Positions 20,366-33,025 of a stretch of DNA of 64,000 nucleotides are shown here, piece by piece. The position numbers and the translations under genes were made by a program. Below the pieces are notes generated by a model, which was not told the DNA's origin, ran no database searches, and was given only the letters and a program-made list of their open reading frames with translations. Position 1 is the stretch's first letter. Each line of letters starts with the position of its first letter. The DNA lies in contig MBPM02000039.1 of assembly GCA_001695595.3 (NCBI GenBank), positions 620,001 to 684,000 of the forward strand. Direction: 5' to 3'. This stretch comes from Plasmopara viticola. Lineage: Eukaryota > Oomycota > Peronosporomycetes > Peronosporales > Peronosporaceae.

Positions 20366-21497
20366 TTTTTGGAAAAGGTTGGGGTGACGCCCTCCTTCCA
20401 AGCGCGGGGGCTAAATGCTCGCGCGCTTCGGGCAGGTACTCTCGGGCATCTTCAGGTCTCTAACAAGTCTCACCCTCGACGCGACGGTCTCCAGCACCAG
20501 GCCAAACCCCCTTCCACGCCCTTAACCGCGCCACCCGCACCCGGATTGGCTCGTTTAATGTGAAGTCACTAGGTTCGAAGCGCAAGAAGCACGAAACACT
20601 CCCCGAAGATCTCCGGCGCTACCGCGTCGATATCCTTGACCTCCGAGAAACCAAGATCTACGATAGAGGTGAGCACCGCATTGATGACTTCCTCTTTCTA
20701 ACTTTAAAAAAAAAAAAAAACGAAGCCAAGACCGAAGTCACCAAAATCCGCCGCCACTGCAATCCGTCAGGCGCCACTCGACACGCCCGAGCCCGAGAAG
20801 AAACCTGGCGTCACACGAAGAAGCTCGGACCACTCCTCGGCGATATTGAAGATCTATCCCGACGCAAGTCCCTGGCCACCCTCGCGCTCCACCGCCTCTG
20901 GTCCGTCTCATCTCACCTAAGACCCGCATTCGACTGTACAACACCTACGTTCTACTAACTCTGCTGTACAACTGCGCCACCTGGGCTCTTACCAAGTCAG
21001 AGCTCCACGGCCTCGAGAGTTTCCATCGCCGCCAGCTTCGCTACGCTCTTGGCTATCGCTACCCCCGACACAATTCGAATGCAAGACTCTACGACCTCTG
21101 TGATGAGCGGCCGCTGAGACTACGACAGACACAAGCTCGCTGGCGCCTGTTTGGCAATCCCGCCATTCCAGGGAACCTCCAGATGCGTGCCTATTTCTTC
21201 TCCACCGCAGCAAAATGGCGCGGACGTCCCCGCACCACGCTCCCCTCAGCGCTCGACCACGACCTTGTTTCCTGTGGCTCCGGCTCTCGACTCCGGACAG
21301 CACAAGACCTCGAAGTGCTTCGTACCCTTGCACAAGACCGAAAGAAATGGAAGACCCTCACGACCTTGGTGCTGGATGCACTGCCCGCCGAACGAGACCC
21401 GACGTATGCGGACACCACTCTATGCCGTGGACTAGCCAGACTGAGCCTAGCACGTGCATAACTTGGCAACGCGGTAACGTAATACATTACATTACAT
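20366..21497 (+). mobile_element. Internally deleted APE-type non-LTR retrotransposon (LINE)
   Basis: Exact 12 bp target duplications bound the element. The 5' leader (20371-20500) is shared with the short derivatives. Next comes the start of an APE-type endonuclease (20530-20700), with motifs RIGSFNVKSL and VDILDLRETKI (DLRETK for the usual QET). A run of about 15 A (20706-20720) marks the deletion point. After it the frame resumes in the reverse transcriptase C-terminal region (about 20730-21462), with a LLYNCATWAL block, FHRRQLRYALGYRYPRH and RGRPRTTLPSALDHDL. The catalytic RT core is missing, so the copy cannot move on its own. The tail is an ATTAC-type repeat. The clade within LINEs is not decided. 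Confidence 0.9.
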
Positions 21498-21509
21498 TAT
21501 AAAGCCTCC
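21498..21509 (+). repeat. Target-site duplication of the LINE, right copy
   Basis: Exact repeat of the 12-mer at 20354-20365, directly after the element's ATTAC-type tail. Confidence 0.9.
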
Positions 21510-21649
21510 CACCGGACTTGTTCTCCGGAGATTAATACGAAAGAGTAGCGAGTTGGCAAGTAATTTTAGAAATTGAAGTCGTCTATAAAGGGACGACTAG
21601 GACAATATTTTCCGACCTCAAGTCATTTAAGCAAAAATACAATAAAGAA

Positions 21650-22662
21650 CCGGATGATGCAAAATCATTAGGTTAGTCACTGAAATCAGGAAAGTTGCGT
21701 CAATCACTTTGACGCAATAAGGATCGGTCGAGCGAGCGACTTGGATCGCGGCTTGCTTGTCGAGGCTATGCCTTGTCGACATGATCAACAAAGGGCGGAG
21801 CTGGGACTGTCGCAAGTGAAATGTCAAAGAGACGAGTCACAATCTGCTCAATCTCGTCCGGGGTTTTACCGCACTTCGCAAGCTCCAGCACTACATGTCG
21901 GCGGTCGCTACCCGCAAGACCATCCCGTTGGTCGAGTTGTTGTCGCGCTTGAATCGTAATGGCACTTGCGCGGGGCTCTACGATTCTCCAGGCCTCCCAG
22001 TCTAGACGATTTTGATTTGAGCACGCGGCAAAATATTCGTCGTTGCATTGAAGGACATTTCCTGTGTGGCATGACACGAAATACAGGGCACATTCCAAGT
22101 CTGTCTCCATAGTAAAGAGTTTCAGTCGCCAGGCTCTTTAGGGTCAAAGACGCATTCTCCGTTAGTGCGAACTTGCAGGTAACGTCCGTTGCGAACTGAC
22201 TGGATCGCGACCTTATCATCACGGACACGACGCAAGCAAAGTTGCTCGTAAATGTCGCGATTGTCAGATAGACAGCGCGCTTGTTTGGATCCAAGCGGAC
22301 TCTGTAGACTCCTTTGTTTGCGAATCGACCAAATAATGATGGGCACGTCAAACGGAATCTCGCTGAGATCCATGGCGAAAGTTGCAAGTGGCGACTATTT
22401 TCTGCAGCGCTAATAGAGAACTGAGGGTCTTGACTCGTATGGTCGTTGTCATGACGAGGCCAAAGGGTATCTTTCTCTCAGATCATGTGGCTTTCATAGT
22501 AAGTGCTTCTGATTGATGGATCGTTTACTGCTCAAAGTGTCGCAGAGCGGCAATAACTAGTCGAGGAAAAATGTGATGTATGCGCGTGAAACACGATGAA
22601 ATTGATTAGCACCGCGAACAGTTACTGATTAAACCCTATTTAGGGGAGTCATAGTAGGTCGG
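21650..22662. repeat. Local segmental duplication, unit 2 (5' part up to the gap)
   Basis: Aligns with unit 1 from about 18540. The alignment stops at the gap here but continues without a break in the second copy at 43477. That supports joining 22662 directly to 43477. Confidence 0.7.
21766..22373 (-). pseudogene. Frameshifted paralogue of the fascin-like beta-trefoil gene
   Basis: It keeps the same ATG (22373), context and domain layout as the gene at 18641-19240, with scattered substitutions. One base is missing at about 22112-22124, where the intact gene has gaattcccagtcg and this copy has gagtttcagtcg. This splits the frame into an N-terminal part (22373-22122) and a C-terminal part (22110-21766). 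The end of the reading frame is also slightly longer (VPAPPFVDHVDKA against SPLVVHVDKA). The same lesion is present in the duplicate at 42581-43187, so it is probably real rather than a read error, or was present in both contigs' shared reads. A programmed shift is unlikely because no slippery site is visible. Confidence 0.75.
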
Positions 22663-22672
22663 NNNNNNNNNN
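22663..22672. other. Assembly gap (10 N) between two contigs
   Basis: Ten N bases. The sequence before the gap ends at a point equivalent to 43476. The sequence after it starts at a point equivalent to 1837. The gap therefore marks the exact ends of a 20.8 kb repeated block, as expected when overlapping contigs are scaffolded without being merged. Confidence 0.95.
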
Positions 22673-22968
22673 CTTCCAAGCGCGGGGGCTAAATGCTTGC
22701 GCGCTTCGGGCAGGTGCTCTCGGGCATTTGCAGGTCTCTAACGAGTCTCACCCTCGACGCGACGGTCTCCAGCACCGGGCGCCACTTGGGCTCTTACCAA
22801 GTCAGAGCTAAGCAAAATAATGGAAGACCCTCACGACCTCGGTGCTGGATGCACTGCCCGCCGAACGAGACCCGACGTATGCGGACACCACTCTATGCCG
22901 TGGACTAGCCAGACTGAGCCTAGCACGTGCGTAACTTGGCAACGCGATAACGTAATACATTACATTAC
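22673..22968 (+). mobile_element. Short LINE-derived element, duplicate of copy A (5' end cut by the gap)
   Basis: Same as 1837-2132, with one visible substitution (cacttggg for cacctggg). The right target duplication atattgtcgag is at 22969-22979. The left one and the first 29 bases of the element are missing because the contig starts inside it. Confidence 0.8.
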
Positions 22969-22979
22969 ATATTGTCGAG

Positions 22980-23861
22980 GTTGTATCCGCAATGTGTATA
23001 TGCGATACAAAATACTGGGACTTTTACTCATGCGAGATTTGACTCATAACGTAGAAGCCTTGTGCCATTGCAATACATATCGTCCTTACACGAGCTTCAA
23101 ATGATTATTCGAGGTGAAAAGTGCACGAAATCGTGCGTTGACGACATAAAGCCTGAACTAATCAATTTAGAGTTGCCACTCGCAATGGTGCGTTCGCGTG
23201 TGCACGCAACACAAAGTGAGCCACGAAGTCTTTGGTAGTGTACTTCAGCCTGACCTACACACGCACACCGCCTTGAAGATTTGACAGTATCAACGTGTAT
23301 GAGTCCTGGTGCACTAGAAACATATTGACTAGCCTTAAAACGCCTCGAGCTGGCGGTTTGATGGGTAGAGGACGCCTATGACGTCAACCTTAGTGCATGC
23401 TCAGAGCTCTTGATAGAAGTTCACTCAAGTAAGAAAAAAAACACAATGTAGACTCGTCTAAGTGCTTAGGGTTTGCACACATAAGCGAATAGCGCGCTAA
23501 GTCTTCGCGCATTCCGAAGATCTTGCTGCCAATTATCCCGCCATCGTATGATAAGACCTGACTGTACATATCATGCCTCTGTCATGAGGAAGCGTTTTCG
23601 ATTATCGTAAGCTATCCGATTAGTATGCTTTCGCACATGATAACATTCTCAATAATAGAGGACTTCTATCGGCCAACCGTTTACTATTTCTTACAATTTC
23701 TCTAGTACGTCGAAGGAACTCAGTTTCAACCAATCCGTACTCGCGGCTGCTCACTCATATATACATTACCGTACAAAAAAGTTCTCGTTCCCGCGCGCGT
23801 GAAGCTGCGTATTTCGCGCGCACCTCTGCGCTTTACAGCTCTCTGTGGATCTAATAACAGT
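22980..23861. other. Intergenic, duplicate of the KMT2 upstream region
   Basis: Duplicate of 2144-3031 with several single-base losses and a few substitutions, including two (caaaggagct to cgaaggaact) close to the promoter region. No gene. Confidence 0.6.
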
Positions 23862-26800
23862 ATGGAATGTGTGTGTCTCACATGTGAGCAAGCGGTGCGC
23901 GTGGTCCATGCGGTGGATGCGTCTGTTTCCGCCCTTCAGAGCGTGCGCAAGACTAGCGATCAGAGGCCTATCTCTGATTCTGTAGAAGCTTCTTTTACCG
24001 ATACAAAGGACACAGCTATATCTAAAGCACCTGCACAAACAATGGGTTGGACGGAATCGAGTGCACAAGCGTCTCGTTGCTGTGTATGCGATGGCATATT
24101 CCACGTTCCGTGTCTAATAAAGTGGGAGATGTTCTGAACCAAGGGGAATCAACGTTTACGTGCGTCAAGTGTCGCTATGAAACGCAAAACCTTACTGAAA
24201 ATGAAGAATACACAGTGGAATTTGATTTGCTGCCAATTTTAGTGCCGGCGATAGCTTTTCCATACGTGAGGCGGTTCAAAATGACGAAGAGGTGACGACT
24301 TCAGGGGTTTTCTGCCCGAAAGGAATGAAATGGACGATGGAATGATGGCGAATAGTGCCAGCGAGGTGGACAATATCTTCCTCTTCGTGAGGTGTGTACG
24401 ACCTGTCGACAAGTACAAATTACCGCTGAGGATCAAGAGAAGTGTCTCAAGTGCCACGACACGCGACTCCATCGTCGCTGTGTGAACCGTCAAGAGGCTA
24501 AGACGGTGTTGGAAAACAATACATTGTGATAGTATCAAGAAGCGACGTCATGCAGCTTCGACAGCTGCGGTAAAGTGGTGCGCTCGATGTTCATTGGCTC
24601 AGAATGAGCAGGGATGGTGGATCCATTGAAACGCGGACGCTAGCCGCACTTGTGAAGCAATCAGAGCAACAAGTTGCACCGTGGAACGAGTGCTGTAACT
24701 GCAAGGGCAAATTTTGTTTGCAAGAGTTTTGCGATGGGAAGGAAACGGACGTGAGTTTACAAGAAATCCTCGCAATTGCGCCATTTGATGCCAATCACGA
24801 GACGCACTGGTCATGTGCTCATTGTGTGCATCTCGCTGACTCACCCGCTTTTGTGACGTTGTTGATATGTGACGGATGCGAGCGCGAGTTGATATGGCCA
24901 AAGTGTCCCCCCCTTGACAAGTGTACCACCGGGAGATTGGTTCTGTACCGACTGTACCTGCATCGGGGTACTACGAGGGTTCATGTACCTCAGACCCCGT
25001 GACGTTGCTGATATGTGACTTGTGTGATTGTGAATACGATATGAAGGCGTTGGATCCACCACTTCGCGACGTTCCAACTGGTGACTGGTTCTGTCCAGCA
25101 TGCACCTCTACAACACTCGATCCTGTGCAAAAGAGTCGGTATGACAAGATCAAGACGAAGCGCCAAGAAGACAAGAAGGTGTCGAGCTCAGTGGCGTCTA
25201 GCGAGCACGAACTGGTCGTGACGGTCTGCTCTGTGATGGATGCGACCACGAATTCGATCCGTTGAGTTTGATTCCACCTTTACTCGTGATACCGGAAGGG
25301 AGTGGTTCTGTCCTGCTGCACGGATGCCCGTGCAGTGAACGGTGCACAAAGTGCGTCGGATGTGACACGATCTTTCACGCTGGCGGTAGTGCTGCCGATC
25401 GCTTGCACCGTCCAAGTGGAGCTGTCGATGGCGTCCTGTTGTGTGAAGCGTGCTGCAATCTCCAAGTAGGCTATTCACGTCGACGCTCCGTGTCAACGTT
25501 GAGTCAGCAATCATCAAGTGGTACAAAGAGCAGAAAGCGAAGTCGAGGCAGTGGAGCAAAAGAGGGTCGGAAGACCAGTAAACAAAGCAAGACGGAGCAA
25601 TGCGCTCTGTCTGCGACTGACACTACTGTAGCTGTGAACGAGTCGAGTCCTGGAACGACTTTGAAAGCGTCTGAGGACAATAATGACGTAAGTGTACGCA
25701 TCCCAAAGCCATTGACGTTCGTATCCTCGTCTACAGGTGTTCGTCAGGAAGTGGACGGTGTACAGGGTACCAATGGCTGGAGTTATACCACTCCAAGTGT
25801 CCTTGTTGTCGATCCAGACGATCAGTTGACGGCCAGCAACGTCGACGACGTCGAAGAGAGCAGCGTCTTGATTGTGTGTGACATTTGCTTTGGGGAATTC
25901 AAGATGCTGGACGTGCTCGGTACCGATGACGCTTGTGCTGTACCCGCTCGTCCGTGGGTGTGCAAACCATGTCTGCGTGCTTTGAAACGTAGTCGCAAGA
26001 AACGACCGCGCTTTTCCAAGCAGATGGTGTTGGAGATGCAAGTGTACGGTCGCTTATTGCGCGCGACAGCGGCGAAAGTCTTGGATACGGACGCGTGTGT
26101 TCGGCGTGGGAAGCCACCCAGTTCGCGCGAAGAGCGCCGTCGAATGTACGAGCTTGTTGGCAAAAGCGTCGGCGTCTTTCTGCATTGGGACAAGCACTGG
26201 GTCATGGGACGGGTTCTCGCCTTTCACGCAACACATCCGTCCATGAACCACACAATTCGCTTTGACGATGGCGTGATCGCGACATTGCCATTGTATGCGT
26301 TTCCTCTCGTCATTGGTACGCGCACGATGCTTTACGTCAAAGTGCCAGCAATGCAAAACCAGTGGTGGCCAGCTCAAGCCTTGCGACTTAATGCACTCGC
26401 AAAGAAGCTTTTGGTACCACATCACGAAGAAGACGAAGCTTGGAAGCATTTCCGTCTTGTTCGAATCTTTACTAAAGGCGACAATGTCTCGTGCTGGGTG
26501 CCTCACTATCTGTGTCGAAGCATGCAACGCTTCGTACCGCCGCGGAATGATCTTGCGACGTCAAGCACGATGGAAAGTGAGCAAGAAAAGCTGGCAAGAG
26601 CGGTCGAACGCGCTCAGCACGAGCTACGAGCTGAGGTAGACCAAATTCACTGCATCTTCCAAGCCATGCTGATTGGATTTCGACGGGTATTGACCAGCTC
26701 AGCGCCTCTTTCGCCAAAAAAAGTTGGAAAAGGAACGAAACGACCGGATTGTGGACACTTGAAAGTGCTGGATCGATGCATGCAAATCGCAAATGTGTTG

Positions 26801-29800
26801 GTGGATATGCCAATCATCATCACGTCTTCGAACCAGCGCCTGCCGCGAGGAAGTTACACAGTGACAAAGTATGACAATGACTCGAAGAAACATCATATCA
26901 CAAGGTCGAATGACATGACTGGCGAGACGGAGAGTGTCGTGGATTTACTGCAAGGCACAGATGGCGTCGAGTACTCCTTGGAAACGGGTTCGTCATTCAG
27001 TGAGCTGGCGATCTTACTCGAGTTGAGTGGATCGGACGTCGGCGGTGGCATTCCCGGTGAATTTCACTCGAAAGAATTGCTTGAAAAAGCGATTCTCGAG
27101 GAGACTGGGATCGTTTGCCTTCACGTTGACGCGGCAGCTCACGGCAAGCACGGACGCGAGGATTTGTGTAGCCATTGTTTGCTCAATGCAAAAGACTGTG
27201 AAGACCTAGTCGAATCCTGTGAAAACGATGGGAGGCGAGAGACGGAAGACTTGGTCGTGTGCGTCACCTGCGATCGGCACTTTCACGTGACGTGTTGTCA
27301 TCCACCGCATGCGCCGCTGTCGCTCGTGAGTCCAGAAGACGGCACAGTGCTCGTGTCGGATCTTCACCTTCCATTCGTTTGCAGCGAGTGCACAACGTGT
27401 GCCGGTTGTCACGGGAAGAACACGGACGCGTGGGAGACGAGTAAAATGGGGAAAGCCGACAAGCCGCGCTGGTCCCAGTGGCGTCTCCCTTTGAAGGCCG
27501 CGGCCTTGTGCCCCAAGTGTATTCCGTACTACAAGGCGAATCGCTTTTGCAGTGTGTGCAACCTCGTGCTAGACAATGACGCACTGGCAGTACAAGTAGA
27601 TCTATTGACTTGTTCGACGTGTCATCACTGGGTCCACGCAGCGTGCGAACCCGATCCGAATCCAGCCTTCCACGCATTCAGCAGCACGCACGAATTTGCT
27701 CTTGATGTCGTGACGGACGGAGAAGTTGCGGGGCAGAGTATGGCGGCGACAAGTCGAGAGGTTGACTCGGAATCGATCGCAAGTCTTCGGACGCCAGTGG
27801 GGAGTCGTAGTCCGTCGGAGGAGCGCAGCATGGCTTCGAGTACCAACACTTCCGGGACTAGCAAAGAGGACGGAGCGGTCAAGACAGCGAAACAAATGGA
27901 AGAAATCGTTGCGCGTTCCATCAAGTTTCAAGCGGGGTACGATTCGAAAGTGCTGCATCATTACGAGTGTCTAACGTGCCGCAAGGTTCGCATGCTGCAC
28001 GTGCTCCATCGCCTTGGAGGGGAGGACAAGCTCGATCTGTTCAAGGAACCCGTGACGGAGACGATTGCCCCCACGTACTTTGACATTATCAAAGCGCCCA
28101 TGGACTTGAGTACGATGCGGCAAAAGATTCTGGACGGAGCGTACGCGACCGTGAACTTTCGTGCCTTTCGAGACGATTTTGAGCTCATGTGCTTAAATGC
28201 CGTCACGTTCAATACCAAGGAACGGGACTTTTTAATCTGGCGAGAAGCGTGGCGGTTTTACGGGCAAGGCCAGCGGATCCTTCGCCAAACGGCCCCCAAA
28301 GCACGAATGAAACAGCGCGGCGGACGGTACTATGACGCGTTGAAAGTCGCGGCCAAGCGCCAATTGCCCAACAATTCGGCTCTCGCAGGCAACCCTCAAT
28401 CGACGAGCGAGGCACTTGATCCAAGTGGCGAAGGCGGTGAAGAAGAAGAGGTGGACGACGACGACGAGGGGGAGAACGGCTCGGACACTGGGTCGGACCG
28501 AGGGAGTGGAGTGCCGGAGGGTAGTAGCGCTGGACCAAGCGCAATCAAGTCGATAGCTTTAGTCCCGAAAGACAGTGTGGCGAACAGGAAGGGATCGGAC
28601 GCGACAGGAATGGCTCAACGAGATGAGGCGAGGACGAGCGACCATGCGAGTGTTGCGTCTGTGAACGGATCGGTCGTAGCGCTCCCTACCGAACGTCGAA
28701 GTCTAGTCCCCACTGAGGCAAGTGTGTTTCAAACCAAGCTTCGAACAGCGACGTCACGGTCGCTTTTACCGCTGTTTCTAATTGTCCAGACACGGACGTC
28801 AGCGCACACTTATAGCTGGCTCGATCTCTGTTTTGTGTGTGGCAGTGCGGGGTTGCCAACGGAGTTCATCTTTTGTGTTGATTGTGGCGAAGGCTTTCAT
28901 TCATTTTGTCTCCCTGGAATGAACGCTGCTCGCCTTGACGGCAATGATCAGCTCCGTGCGTATTGGCGCTGTCCAAATTGCAAAATGTGCGAGATTTGTG
29001 GCCAACCAGGGACTGTATGTGGTGCCACGAGCAATTTGAAGCGTGTGGCCGGGACGGCTGGCAACGCTGACGATCCAGCTCGAGGTGGACAAGCAAGTGA
29101 CGCGGCCAACGAGCCGCCACTCGTGCGCGCGAGTGTCGAGTCCCTGGTCGTCTGTGGCCACTGTGATCGTGGGTATCATGGTTCGTGTTTGGTCCCAGCG
29201 ATCAAAATACCGATTTCTCAAAAGAAACGCGAGGACACAGCTTTGAGTTCTACGATTTACTGTGCGAGTTGTGTGGCATGTACAACGTGTGAACGTTCGT
29301 CGCGGGACAGGGTCGAGAGTCCGCTATCACAAGAAGCTACCAAGGGCGAACTGGCAGCACTCGAACGGACGTACAGCTACGAACGGACCAAGTGCTTGCA
29401 CTGCTATAATCAGCAAGCGCGTGAGATGCAAGCACTGAAGGACCGGACTCGCCTTTTGACGGACGTGTGGACGGTCGCAGCGCTTGAAAAGAAGAAGGAC
29501 GCGGAGAAATGTCCACTCTGTCGACTCAAGTGGGATGCCGATGCCGAAGAGCTCATGCAGTGCGATGCGTGTGAGCGTTGGGTTCATCCTCCGTGTGACG
29601 CGTTGCTCAAAGCCGATTTAAAGCGCTACGAGCTTCTAGTGCGTGATCCGAACGCCGTGTACGTGTGCGCGGCCTGTCGCCCGCAAGAGCGGCACCACGT
29701 GTCGGACAAGATCTCTGACGGCGAAGGCTGGCGTTGCCAACTGCTGATTGCCGAGATCCAGCGGAAACGGTTCCAGTGTGACTCGAGTTGGAAGGAGACG

Positions 29801-32800
29801 CTTCGACAGCTAGCACAGGTGGATCGGTGGGTGCGATTGGCGGACAATACAGCCGTGTACCTGTACGTGCTTCGTCTGGGCGAAGAGTGTCTGCGCAACT
29901 TTGCGTACCGGAGTCTCAACTTTCAAAGCGATTGGTACCGGTTTACCAGACACCACGACCTTCAGGACCCTCGCGTCGTGGTGCCCGACTGGTTGTTACG
30001 GAAAGCGAATCGCTACATGCGATTCAAGCGGTACATGCGAGGACCCCGCGCAGCGAAGCGGCGTCAGGCACGCAAGACTGCGAGTTTCTACTCGAAACAA
30101 GCCGTGGGGCTCAATACGCGCAAGGACGCGAGCGCGATTTGTATGATTGTATCGGAAGCTGCGAGTTGTGCGGCGCTCTTGGCGTGTATTCATTTGCTGT
30201 ACGGATGGCGACCGCTTCCAGAAGTGGTCATTCACTTACTCTCAAGCGACGAGGACGTAGGCACGGGACCAGCACACCACAAACTCGACGACAGGCTCCT
30301 TCAGCGTCTGCGAAGTGACGAGTCTCTTGATGGTCAAGCGATGCAGCCGCGCTTGAAACTGGAAGCCGAGATTGCAACGATCAAGGAACAGTACGATCGT
30401 CGTGTTAGCAAGCGGCATCTTGTCCATGCCTCAGCCTCCGATCTAAGCGTCTTTGGGTTTGGCTCGATGGAATCAAGTGCGTCGACCGTGGAACGGCAGG
30501 AAGGTCGTCAAGAGGATGAGGTGGCGGCAGAGTCTCGGACGATCGAAGCCGTTGCGTCTTTGCCTGAAGAATTGTACGAGGTTGGGCACGATCGTGTGCC
30601 TGCTGGACCATCCGCTCGTTCCGCGATCGATCGCGTCAAGATGACGACTGTCACGCCGTTGCAGGGGTGGCCTTTTGTCCGTGAAGAGATAGCACCTTTT
30701 GACGACACGCGGTTTTGTGCCTTGTGCTTTATGATTGGGGATCATACGGCGTGTGGTCGGTTGCTGTACATGGAGCTCGAGACGTGGGTCCATGTGAACT
30801 GTGCGCTCTGGTCGATGGAAGTGTACGAAGATGCCGCCGGTGTGTTGCACAAGTGCAGTAAGGCCAAGCATCGCAGTCGTCTCCTTCGGTGTGATGCGTG
30901 TGGGTTGATGGGGGCGACCATCGGGTGTGCGATTGCGCGCTGTACCCGCCACTACCACTTTCCCTGTGCCGTGGACACGGGGGTTGCGTTTCTACCGACG
31001 GGCGAGACGTGTTGTCCGTCGTCCTCGCATCTTGATGCGATGGCCAAGAAAATGGGAGATCCCCCGTCGACTTTACCTGCGAGCAACGCGACGCGAGTGA
31101 AGGAAGAAGCTGAGCCACAAGCAGCTCTGATAATGAATACGGACACTGCATTAGTGGATGGAGACGTGTCAAGTGCAGTAATTGCTAACAATGGCAGCTC
31201 TGCTCAGCTTCATGCAAGCAATGCTTGGGATGCTGCAAACAAAGGGTTGGACACGACAGAGTCAACAGCGTTGATTGGGCCGTTCGACAAGTGTATCAAG
31301 GAGGAGAAGGACATTATATTGCACAGTGAAGACAAGGAGGTGGAACCAGAGAAGAGCGCGAGTGAAGGACTTGAAGGTGAGCAAGGATCGTCGTTCTCGG
31401 AGCGCGTGCTCCCGGTGCTCGATCCTCGCCCCGAGCCACGTCGCGCTCTCTTCAGTGACCCTCCCCTCGTGACAGTGTCTGACCTGAAAAAGAAGAAGCG
31501 CGCAGAGCTCAAACGTGGCATGAAGCCACGCTCCATGTGCTACCGTGTGGGTGCACTGACCGTCCATTCCCTTGGCCACATTTTTGTTGGCAATGCGAGT
31601 TTCCACACGCGAACAGCCTTGTATCCTCTGGGGTACCGCAGTACGCGCATCTTTTGGAGCACCTGTCGCTTAGCGACGCGCTGTCTATACGAATGTGTGA
31701 TTTCAAGCTCTGAGATTGAAGACCGACGCGCTCGACGGCACCAGCGAGGGGATCACGGCAATGAAGAGGCGGGAGGCAAAGAGAAGGAGTTTGAACAAGC
31801 ACGACGCCGACCTCGTGTCGTGTTTAAGATTACCGCTTCAGACGATCGAGAGCGCCCTATTGTCGCGTCTACACCTGAAGACGCGCTCGTAGAGTTGCGT
31901 AGCCGGATCGTGGCTCTGTATGAAGACCAGCGCGGGTTTGGGACGCAAAGTTCAGGAAGCGTCGCCATGTTGGAGATGGAACGCAATCCGTTCTTGAAAC
32001 GAAGTTCCTGGCTCTCGTTTGCTCTCAGTGGCGACTACTTTTTCGGGTTTGGCTTGCCTGAAATCCTTTGCAACCTCGAAGAGCTTCCGTATGCGGCAAC
32101 GACGGCCGTGAGTCGCCACGCGATTGTCCGAAAGATCCGACAACAGCAACAACGTCAGGGACAGAGTCCACTGGCGGGTTCGGCTGCTGCAACGTGGGGT
32201 CTTGGCTCTCGGAAACGCAGCCACGACAGCATGGAGCCGAGTGCAATGCCCTTGCTGGACGAGCAGGACGATGCCGCAGAGCCGTACGAGTTTCTGTATC
32301 GTTTGCCGTCGACGGAAGCGTTCCAGACAGCCGAGCGTGTGATGGAGCACCTCGTGCGGGCCGAACAACGGGCCCGTCAGTCGTCGGGGTGTGCCCGTAC
32401 GGACGGCTTTGAAGGCAATCGGCTGTTTGGTGCCCCCAAGAAAGCCAAGACCATGCCACGGCGTCAAGTGCTTAGTAAAGAAGCGACGAACGAGCCAGTG
32501 CCCGGTGGCCTCACGACCACGAGCGGCGGCGTCGCAATGGACCTTGAACACTTGCCCATTACCATGCAGTACCGCGAATTGCGTCGACGGCCGTTTGATA
32601 AGCGCATGTTTGTCCGCAAGTCGTCGATTCATGGCTATGGATTGTTTATGAAGGAAGCCGTGAGCGAAGGCCAGATGATTGTCGAGTACCAAGGCCAGAT
32701 TATTGACCAAAGCGTGGCCGACGAGCGTGAACGGCGGTACGAAGAGCAAGGCGTCGGGAGTTGCTACATGTTTCGACTCGATGACAAGACCATTATTGAT

Positions 32801-33025
32801 GCCACGCGGTGTGGCAACTTGGCCCGCTTTATCAACCACTCGTGCGATCCCAAGGCGTTTGCACGCATTGTGGTTGTGGAAGGAGGCGAGAAGAAGATTG
32901 TGATTTTTGCCAAGCGAGCGATTGCCGTGGGAGACGAAGTCACGTACGATTACAAGTTTCCCATTGAAGACGAAGCGATTCGGTGTGATTGCAATGCTTC
33001 GAATTGTATTGGTCGGATGAATTAG
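23862..33025 (+). pseudogene. KMT2: Second copy of the KMT2 gene, N-terminus broken by multiple indels
   Basis: Aligned with 3032-12214 this copy lacks 19 single bases at 16 sites between about 24120 and 25350, most of them in doublets or homopolymers. The frame is therefore lost from residue about 88 until about residue 503, at the KCVGCDTIFH motif. From there to the stop (about 2557 codons: PWWP/Tudor, PHD fingers, bromodomain, ePHD, FYRN, FYRC, SET) it looks identical to copy 1. A longest downstream frame starts at 25262, but its first roughly 30 codons are out of frame with the true protein. Losses only, clustered at a contig end, suggest sequence error. If the copy were real it would be a 5'-damaged pseudogene. 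Confidence 0.8.

Noticed and set aside
23862..33025. A second functional KMT2 gene in tandem
   Set aside because: The copy is identical over most of its length, including flanking neutral DNA, is broken only near the contig end, and is bounded by a gap. An assembly duplicate explains this better.
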